From positions 1 to 35,946 of the IMG/VR virus record IMGVR_UViG_3300020443_000131: 35,946 nt of DNA. One strand, given 5' to 3'. The notes beneath the pieces were generated by a model that saw nothing but the letters and a program-made list of their open reading frames with translations, made no database searches and was not told the DNA's origin. The DNA is from a virus. The position numbers and the translations under genes are program-made. Below are positions 30,537 through 35,946 of the stretch, piece after piece (the first letter of the stretch is position 1; every line of letters begins with the position of its first letter).

Positions 30537-33284
30537 ATGCAAACCATGCAAGATGATACCCGTAGCGAGCTAATCACTCGCCTCGTGCAAGATTATGGTC
30601 TCAAATTCTCAAGCGACCGTCAGTTTTTGCGTTATGGCCGCTGCCCGTCATGCGGCAAAAAGGAGTTATTCACCGGTGCTGATGCGCCGTGGACGATTCA
30701 GTGTGGCCGCACTAATAAATGCAATTACCAAGCATCTACTCGCGATATTTACCCAGACATATTCGCCAATTGGACGAAGAAAAACCCACCAACACCCAGC
30801 AACCCAAATGCCACGGCTGATGCTTACCTTCAGTCGGGACGTGGCTTTGATATTGTCAAATGGCAAGGCAGCTATACCCAAGAAGTATTCAAAGACTTCT
30901 ATTCTGACTTTACTTGTCCTAGTGTTCGTTTCAACATCACAAGCGAAGGGCAAACTCTAGGGTATTGGGAACGGTTGATAGAACCCGCCGCTAATATAAA
31001 AAAAGCCCGTGTGCAAACAGGCTTTAAATTTAAAGGTCATGCTTGGTTACCGCCAAAGCTGCATTTACAGCATGGCATCTGGTCATATGTGAAAGAGCTA
31101 TGGATTACTGAAGGCATCTTTGACGCCATGGCACTGACTGAGAACGGTCTACATGCTATTAGCAATATCACAGCGGGTAACTATCCTAATATCACGTTAA
31201 ATCAAATCAAAGTCAGGCTCGATGAGCTTGGTAAGCCATACCCAAAAATTATCATTGCTCTTGATAATGATAAAGCAGGACAGGCTCAAACTGACAAACT
31301 GGTGGCCACCGCACGCCAAAACGGCTGGGATGTCACCGCCGCGCAGTCAAGTGAGTATAGCGACGGTGCAGACTGGAACGACCTACACAAAGCGGGAAAA
31401 CTCACTAAGTCAGACCTTGAACGCTACCGCTTTTATGGTGAGCTGCTTATTGCTGAGACAGCAAAGGACAAGGCGCTACTGACGTACAACCAGTATGGCA
31501 CCACTAGCTTTTATATGTTTTTCAACAGTTGCACCTACTGGGTAAAAGTAGACAGCGAAAGCTTTGATAAAGCCAAGCAAATGGACGCAGACAGCGAACC
31601 GACAGAAGATCTATTCAATACTGAAGAAGAGTTAAAAGAAGCCGTACAGCTTTGGCATGACGATCTAATGCAGTCCTGCATGACTGTCACTCAGATTATG
31701 AACTGTCAACCGCAAGCGCTCTACTATCAGCAAAACCTTGTCACCGATGAGTCGTGGTATTTTTTTCGTATTCGCACACCACAAGGCGACACTAAAAATA
31801 CATTTACCGGTAGCCAGCTCTCTGCAGCGGGTGAATTTAAAAAGCGCCTATTATCAGTCGCGCCTGGCGTCATTTATCAAGGCAATTCAAAGCAGCTCGA
31901 CATTATGTTAGGACGCATGATTAATGGCATCAAGACAGTAGAGACCATCGATTTTATTGGTTATAGCAAAGACCATCAGACTTACATTTTTAACGATGTC
32001 GCTATTCGTCACGGTCAGAGCTATCCGCTCAATGCTGATGATTATTTTGACCTGCCAAATAATAAGAGCCTAAAGACACTCGCTGCCAGTCCAAACATCA
32101 GAATCGGTGACCGCCCCAAAGATCCAGCAAATTGGTTGGCAGACATCATATCTGGCTGGGGTGTGCAAGGTGTCATTAGTCTGGTTGGCTTCATGGGCAG
32201 CTTGTTTGCCCAGCAAGTACGTGATCGTCAAAAGTCCTTTCCTTTTTTAGAAATTGTAGGTGAGCCTGGTACTGGTAAATCAACCCTACTTAGCTTTTTT
32301 TGGCGCTTGATAGGTCGTGACGGCTACGAGGGTATCGACCCCAACAAAACCACTAAGGCCGGTCGTCTGCGCTCATTATCACAAACCTCAAATATGCCTA
32401 GCGTCTTTATTGAGTCTGACCGTGATGGTGCTGGCACTGGTCGCAATAGTCAGTTCAATTGGGACGAACTAAAAAACCTATATGACGGCGGCACGATTGG
32501 CACACGCGGCGTCAAGTCAGCCGGCAACGAAGTCTATGAGCCACCGTTTCGCGGCACTATCGTCATCAGTCAAAATTTGCCCGTGGTGGCGTCCAAGGCA
32601 GTGCTAAGCCGTATCTGTCACCTATTCTTTGCATTGGACAACCAGACCCGAGATTCTGAAGCAGCAGCCAGACGCATCGAGGCGTTACAGACCGAAGATG
32701 TCAGTCATTTCTTAGTCGACATCCTCAAGATGGAAGACAAGATACTGCAGGTGTTTTTTGATACCAAAATAGCGCACGAAAACTGGTTAAAAGACAGCGG
32801 TGTCAAAGCTTTTCGTGTCGCGCATTGCCACGCGCAGATACTCGCCATGTTTGATGCGATGAAACTGGTATTGCCAGACTTGCAACGCTTGGACGGGGCC
32901 GTTAAGCAGGAAGTATTTAACATGGCAACCGAGCGCGATCAGACGCTTGATACCGAGCACCCGCTCAATATCCAGTTCTTTGATGTGCTCGAACGATTGA
33001 ATGCAGCGCCCAACGCAATCGAAGGTGCTGGTCATCATATCCGCCGTTTACACATCAATCACAGCAAAAACCCAGAGCTATTGGCAATCAGCATGCCAGA
33101 GATCTATCAGCTTGCGAATGAGTACCGCTATGACCTACCGCCACAATCCGACATGCACCACGCGCTACGCCAGTCTAGGCAATTCAAGTTTGTGGCAGCA
33201 AACAAGACGGTAGCGTCTCAAATCACGGGCCGTAGCATTCGTTGCTGGGTGTTTGAAATGCCTAAAAACCTAAGTCTCACTTAA
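30537..33284 (+). CDS. Primase-helicase with TOPRIM and P-loop domains
   Basis: 915 residues from ATG 30537; the longer open frame back to 30414 overlaps the Ogr gene. The zinc finger is CPSCG (36-40) with Cys56 and Cys62. The TOPRIM region has Glu192 (ITEGIFDAM) and ALDNDKAG (Asp243, Asp245). A middle region of unknown fold is followed by an ATPase/helicase domain with Walker A GEPGTGKST (575-583) and IESDRDG nearby. The C-terminus (about 845-907) resembles that of the Bro-N protein. This is the phage replication enzyme, like P4 alpha or DnaG/helicase fusions, and replaces the rolling-circle initiator gpA of P2. Confidence 0.9.
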   Translation: MQTMQDDTRSELITRLVQDYGLKFSSDRQFLRYGRCPSCGKKELFTGADAPWTIQCGRTNKCNYQASTRDIYPDIFANWTKKNPPTPSNPNATADAYLQSGRGFDIVKWQGSYTQEVFKDFYSDFTCPSVRFNITSEGQTLGYWERLIEPAANIKKARVQTGFKFKGHAWLPPKLHLQHGIWSYVKELWITEGIFDAMALTENGLHAISNITAGNYPNITLNQIKVRLDELGKPYPKIIIALDNDKAGQAQTDKLVATARQNGWDVTAAQSSEYSDGADWNDLHKAGKLTKSDLERYRFYGELLIAETAKDKALLTYNQYGTTSFYMFFNSCTYWVKVDSESFDKAKQMDADSEPTEDLFNTEEELKEAVQLWHDDLMQSCMTVTQIMNCQPQALYYQQNLVTDESWYFFRIRTPQGDTKNTFTGSQLSAAGEFKKRLLSVAPGVIYQGNSKQLDIMLGRMINGIKTVETIDFIGYSKDHQTYIFNDVAIRHGQSYPLNADDYFDLPNNKSLKTLAASPNIRIGDRPKDPANWLADIISGWGVQGVISLVGFMGSLFAQQVRDRQKSFPFLEIVGEPGTGKSTLLSFFWRLIGRDGYEGIDPNKTTKAGRLRSLSQTSNMPSVFIESDRDGAGTGRNSQFNWDELKNLYDGGTIGTRGVKSAGNEVYEPPFRGTIVISQNLPVVASKAVLSRICHLFFALDNQTRDSEAAARRIEALQTEDVSHFLVDILKMEDKILQVFFDTKIAHENWLKDSGVKAFRVAHCHAQILAMFDAMKLVLPDLQRLDGAVKQEVFNMATERDQTLDTEHPLNIQFFDVLERLNAAPNAIEGAGHHIRRLHINHSKNPELLAISMPEIYQLANEYRYDLPPQSDMHHALRQSRQFKFVAANKTVASQITGRSIRCWVFEMPKNLSLT

Positions 33285-33298
33285 AAGGAAATCAACTA

Positions 33299-33610
33299 AT
33301 GAACATTCAAAATCTAATGAAGTTAGCCGCGCAACGTGCTGAAGAGCAAAGACAGGCTCAAGAGTCCAGCAAAGTAATGGAAACGTTTCGAATGATGATA
33401 ATGACGACTACGATTAACGACTTGGTGAATCAAGACGCTCTCGATAAAACTTTGCAAAAAAGTGCTGATAAAACGCTGAACATGTTCAAAAGCGACTGTA
33501 AGCCTAGCGATGGCGAGATGGAACAACTTGAAGCGATCGCTAACCTCGCGAAAGTGGAAGTTAAAAGAATATTGAGTGAGTCTGCAAAAATTATGAGGGT
33601 TAAGTCATGA
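33299..33610 (+). CDS. Small helical protein, unknown
   Basis: 103 residues, highly helical and rich in Lys/Gln/Met (MNIQNLMKLAAQRAEEQRQA, MEQLEAIANLAKVEVKRILS). RBS AAAAGGAAATC. It ends by ATGA overlap with the next gene. No family recognised; it belongs to the replication operon. Confidence 0.65.
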   Translation: MNIQNLMKLAAQRAEEQRQAQESSKVMETFRMMIMTTTINDLVNQDALDKTLQKSADKTLNMFKSDCKPSDGEMEQLEAIANLAKVEVKRILSESAKIMRVKS

Positions 33611-33852
33611 ACCTAGTCCGCGCCCTATTCCCTTACAACCGTGAAAGCCCTTTACATTGGCTGACCTTCGACACGTTGAGCGGTCAGATGATTGACTGCT
33701 CGATGCACCCAACGCACAAACAGCGAGATCTCTATCAGGGCAAGCATTACAGCATCAACAAAGACAAGATTGAAATGCGCTGCAAGGTCGAAGTCTACCA
33801 AGAACGTAAATTTGAATCACTCACAGAAATTAAAATTGGAGAAATCCTATGA
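33607..33852 (+). CDS. Small unknown protein
   Basis: 81 residues with His/Arg/Lys-rich patches (SMHPTHKQRDLYQGKHYSIN), no recognisable domain. Overlaps both neighbours by ATGA, so translation is coupled. Confidence 0.6.
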   Translation: MNLVRALFPYNRESPLHWLTFDTLSGQMIDCSMHPTHKQRDLYQGKHYSINKDKIEMRCKVEVYQERKFESLTEIKIGEIL

Positions 33853-34106
33853 CCACCAACCTGACGTTTGATGACCATAAGAAGAACATTCAAATAGCTA
33901 TTAATGGGATGAAGTCAAAACTTGAACCACTAAACGAAAAACTTAAGCCACTCGATATGATGATTTACATCAGCGATATGAATACCTTTTTAAACCCGTT
34001 CGAAGCAACCAGTCGAACAGGTTTTAGTATTTACATCAATGCAGATGAGATCGAAAAAATGATGGCAATGAGTGACGAACAACTAATCGAAAAACTAAGG
34101 AACTAA
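33849..34106 (+). CDS. Small unknown protein
   Basis: 85 residues. The first half is Lys-rich and helical (DDHKKNIQIAINGMKSKLEP); the second half includes DMMIYISDMNTFLNP and ADEIEKMMAMSDEQLIEKL. It overlaps the previous gene by ATGA. No family recognised. Confidence 0.6.
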   Translation: MTTNLTFDDHKKNIQIAINGMKSKLEPLNEKLKPLDMMIYISDMNTFLNPFEATSRTGFSIYINADEIEKMMAMSDEQLIEKLRN

Positions 34107-34107
34107 T

Positions 34108-34305
34108 ATGAGCGACATTATTGACCGCGCCAACGACCAAGCGCAAGAAGAGTTAGAACGCAACTTAGCCAAGGCCGCACGTTTTGATCAGCCATCACTG
34201 GCCGAGTGTATCGATTGTGGCGAAGATATTCCTGAGTGCCGGCAGCACTTAGGCGGTGTCACCCGCTGTATCGATTGTCAAAACAATATAGAGGGACGGA
34301 GGTAG
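34108..34305 (+). CDS. TraR/DksA-type zinc-finger protein
   Basis: 65 residues, N-terminal helix IDRANDQAQEELERNLA followed by a C4 zinc finger Cys34-x2-Cys37 and Cys54-x2-Cys57 (CIDCGEDIPE, TRCIDCQNN). TraR-like proteins bind the secondary channel of RNA polymerase and mimic DksA-ppGpp; P2 carries a similar gene (orf82). Action on host transcription is inferred from family. AAGGAAC RBS. Confidence 0.87.
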   Translation: MSDIIDRANDQAQEELERNLAKAARFDQPSLAECIDCGEDIPECRQHLGGVTRCIDCQNNIEGRR

Positions 34306-34307
34306 CC

Positions 34308-34574
34308 ATGCCATTACCACTAAGTTTATATCGTTGTCGTGACAGCGTTTGCATAGCAACTGATGAAAGTATGGTCAATGAGCATCTGAACCGTGATCGC
34401 ATGGGTAGAAAATCCCCAGTAAATAAAATGCCAGAAGGTAGCGTTATCTTACATAACAACAAGCCCTACGGCATAGACGAACTGACCAGACTGGCGCATA
34501 AGAAGGCAAAAACAATGAAGCTGGATCTAGACAACCCATTCTCAATCATCATTGATGACAGGTTTATCAAATGA
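34308..34574 (+). CDS. Small unknown protein
   Basis: 88 residues from ATG 34308, with GGAGG six bases upstream; the upstream in-frame ATG at 34236 lies inside the TraR gene. A patch with LYRCRDSVCIATDESMVNEH is followed by MPEGSVILHNNKPYGIDELT. No family recognised. It is the last gene of the early/replication operon. Confidence 0.6.
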   Translation: MPLPLSLYRCRDSVCIATDESMVNEHLNRDRMGRKSPVNKMPEGSVILHNNKPYGIDELTRLAHKKAKTMKLDLDNPFSIIIDDRFIK

Positions 34575-34592
34575 CTATACTATGGACAAAAA

Positions 34593-34620
34593 AACAGCCC
34601 TCACAATTGTGAGGGCTGTT
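34593..34620. terminator. Bidirectional terminator before the integrase
   Basis: A 14-bp perfect inverted repeat AACAGCCCTCACAA/TTGTGAGGGCTGTT, preceded by A-runs. On the plus strand only TTTC follows, on the minus strand a longer T-run, so it is strongest for minus-strand transcripts. It separates the replication operon from the integrase gene. Confidence 0.8.
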
Positions 34621-34782
34621 TCGTCAAATCATTTGAGCCAAAAGCCCCAAACCAAGAACTTTTAAGTGGCTCAATAGTTACCAAACCAGACCTTTATTAT
34701 AGCGTCAAATCCGTGTAAAAGCTAGTTATATCAGCATTTTAAGACCTATCTACACACGTTTTTACGCATAGGAGCATCCAAA
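34621..34782. other. Intergenic region upstream of integrase
   Basis: No gene found. It contains an inverted repeat TTGAGCCA (34633-34640) / TGGCTCAA (34667-34674), a possible regulator or integrase arm-binding pair. TTATTAT near 34695 may be a -10 element, though no confident promoter can be assigned. Confidence 0.4.
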
Positions 34783-35946
34783 GTGGCCAGTATTGAACCA
34801 CTCAAAACCAGTATTCGCATTATTTGGTACATAAACGGTGAAAAAGACAGCGAAACCTTACTAAACACACCACCAACCGCAGCAAACAAGGCTAACGCGC
34901 AAAAAATAGCGGATATGGTCGAGCAACAGATACAAATGGGCATATTTAACCGTGATGCCGTATTCCCATCATCACCAAAGCGACAAGCATCATATTTTGG
35001 CTATTATATCCCAGTTTGGGAGAATGCCGAGCAAAGTACAGTCTCCCCAACGACTTGGACGACCTACACCAGCAAAGTGGCCAACCACATCACGCCATAT
35101 TGGGAAAAGAAGCAAATAAGCAAAATCAGTGCTGAAGATGTCGAATATTGGGTATATAAAGTGCTTAGAGTCAATCTATCACCGAAAACGATTGTCGATA
35201 TACTAGGTTTATGGCGATCAATATGGAGTTATTGGGCACGTCATCAAAAGAACCCTAACGATCCAAGCCAGTACATTAAGCTTAACGCAAAAGATCCCAA
35301 AGACATCGAGCCATTCTCTCGTGAAGAAATCGCATTAATCATCAATACCGAAACGGACACGACCTTTCGGAACTTATGGACGGTCATGTTATGGTCAGGT
35401 CTATCCAGTCATGAGCTAATGCCACTGGCCGTAGAAGATGTTGATTTTGATCAGGCAACAGCATATATCAGACGTGGCTTTGTGAAAGGCATTCATAAGG
35501 CGACTAAAAACCGACGACGCAAACGGCAAATTGAACTACTACCGATCGTAGCGAATGCCTTGGACAATCAGCGCAAATTGTTAGCCGATCAAACCCCTCA
35601 AGTAGTCAAAGTACTTGAGCGAGACAATCACACCTATGAAGAACAGCATCTTACGTGGCTTTGGTACAACCCGCGCACCGGTAGCCATTACACATACCCA
35701 CAGCTTGAAAAACGTTGGAAACGCCACCTTGATAAATGCGACATACCCTATCGCGCTTTAAACAATGGTCGTCATACTTATGCAAGCCAAGTATTATCAA
35801 CAGGCATTATCAGCGCCGAATGGTTAGCCAACCAACTGGGCCACGTAAATACAGACATGATCCACAAACACTATGGCAAATTCATCCCCAGTGACACGCG
35901 CCATATCATCCGTAACTTAGCCAATGCACTAGACAACAGCCAATAA
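34783..35946 (+). CDS. int: Tyrosine-type site-specific integrase with N-terminal arm-binding domain
   Basis: 387 residues. GTG start with GGAG eight bases upstream. The N-terminus (about 10-60, IRIIWYINGEKDSETLLNTP...) is the DUF3596-type arm-binding domain. A core-binding SAM-like domain (about 70-165) and the catalytic domain follow. Catalytic positions: the Arg I position in SGLSSHEL holds Ser208, Lys in TKNRRRKRQ (242 or 247), Arg330 (GRHTYAS), His354 (LGH) and nucleophile Tyr364 (HKHYGKF). The usual His of HxxR is Asn327. It reads toward the right end and the window stops at its stop codon. Integration into tRNA-Leu is inferred from position. Loss of Arg I could make it inactive. Confidence 0.88.
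   Translation: MASIEPLKTSIRIIWYINGEKDSETLLNTPPTAANKANAQKIADMVEQQIQMGIFNRDAVFPSSPKRQASYFGYYIPVWENAEQSTVSPTTWTTYTSKVANHITPYWEKKQISKISAEDVEYWVYKVLRVNLSPKTIVDILGLWRSIWSYWARHQKNPNDPSQYIKLNAKDPKDIEPFSREEIALIINTETDTTFRNLWTVMLWSGLSSHELMPLAVEDVDFDQATAYIRRGFVKGIHKATKNRRRKRQIELLPIVANALDNQRKLLADQTPQVVKVLERDNHTYEEQHLTWLWYNPRTGSHYTYPQLEKRWKRHLDKCDIPYRALNNGRHTYASQVLSTGIISAEWLANQLGHVNTDMIHKHYGKFIPSDTRHIIRNLANALDNSQ

Larger units (their letters stand above)
2066..35946. mobile_element. P2-like prophage (right end not included)
   Basis: A continuous phage genome: cos-like site, portal/terminase, capsid, lysis, contractile tail, accessory genes, immunity, replication and integrase. Virion gene order and protein similarity follow phage P2, while the replication and integration genes do not. 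The left edge is placed just after tRNA-Leu by inference. The integrase stop codon is the last base of the window, so attR and the right edge are not seen. No second copy of the tRNA 3' end was found inside the window. Confidence 0.9.

Noticed and set aside
34621-34782. attR next to the integrase start
   Set aside because: No copy of the tRNA-Leu 3' end occurs here; the right att should be beyond the integrase stop, outside the window.
1-35946. CRISPR array
   Set aside because: No regularly spaced direct repeats with unique spacers were seen; the repeats found are protein-coding or operator-like.

Overview
The window is a nearly complete P2-like (Peduovirus-type) prophage next to a short stretch of host chromosome. 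The host looks like a gamma-proteobacterium of the Moraxellaceae, most likely Psychrobacter. This is inferred from the NtrC protein, with its long polar linkers, the moderate G+C content and the general flavour of the proteins; no species marker is present.

Layout. Positions 1-1761 are host ntrC/glnG. A tRNA-Leu(UAG) with its own promoter and terminator follows (about 1864-2127) and is the likely integration target. From about 2066 to the right edge everything reads as prophage. First comes a 400-bp gene-free strip with repeats, a P2-type cos core (2386-2397) and a terminator. Then come the virion genes in classical P2 order: portal Q and terminase P (leftward), then rightward O, N, M, a Gp49-like gene, L, X, two membrane/holin-like proteins, a muramidase, R, S, V, W, J, I, H, sheath FI, tube FII, E/E' with a -1 frameshift, T, U, D. 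A shared inverted-repeat promoter element lies before O (between P and O) and before V, and probably marks Ogr-controlled late promoters.

The tail sheath gene is in two pieces (14960-15520 and 17494-18093). Each piece has its own ribosome binding site. They are separated by a 2-kb cassette of three genes, one of which encodes five ~26-residue repeats.

After gene D is an accessory region. A C5 cytosine DNA methyltransferase (+) converges on a DUF262 protein and a HEPN (R-x4-H) putative RNase encoded on the minus strand. This trio is a candidate anti-phage or restriction-like module and the best lead in the window. Upstream on the minus strand, and possibly in the same transcript, are a DUF2511-like lipoprotein and an Arc-type repressor. 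That repressor is divergent from a second Arc-type protein, two small genes and a Bro-N antirepressor, an arrangement resembling the immI (mnt/arc/ant) region of phage P22.

From 28.4 to 34.6 kb are an unknown protein, a P2 C-like HTH repressor (-) with two direct-repeat operators, and a rightward early operon. That operon contains three small ribbon-helix-helix candidates, an Ogr/Delta zinc-finger late activator, a 915-residue primase-helicase (instead of P2 gpA), and small proteins including a TraR/DksA-type zinc finger. A tyrosine integrase with an N-terminal arm-binding domain ends exactly at the window edge, so the right attachment site is outside. The integrase has Ser where the first catalytic Arg is expected.

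In the likely lytic programme, the C repressor controls the early operon. The primase-helicase replicates the DNA, the Ogr-like protein switches on the late promoters, and terminase packages from cos. The Arc/Bro-N locus would be a second immunity switch.
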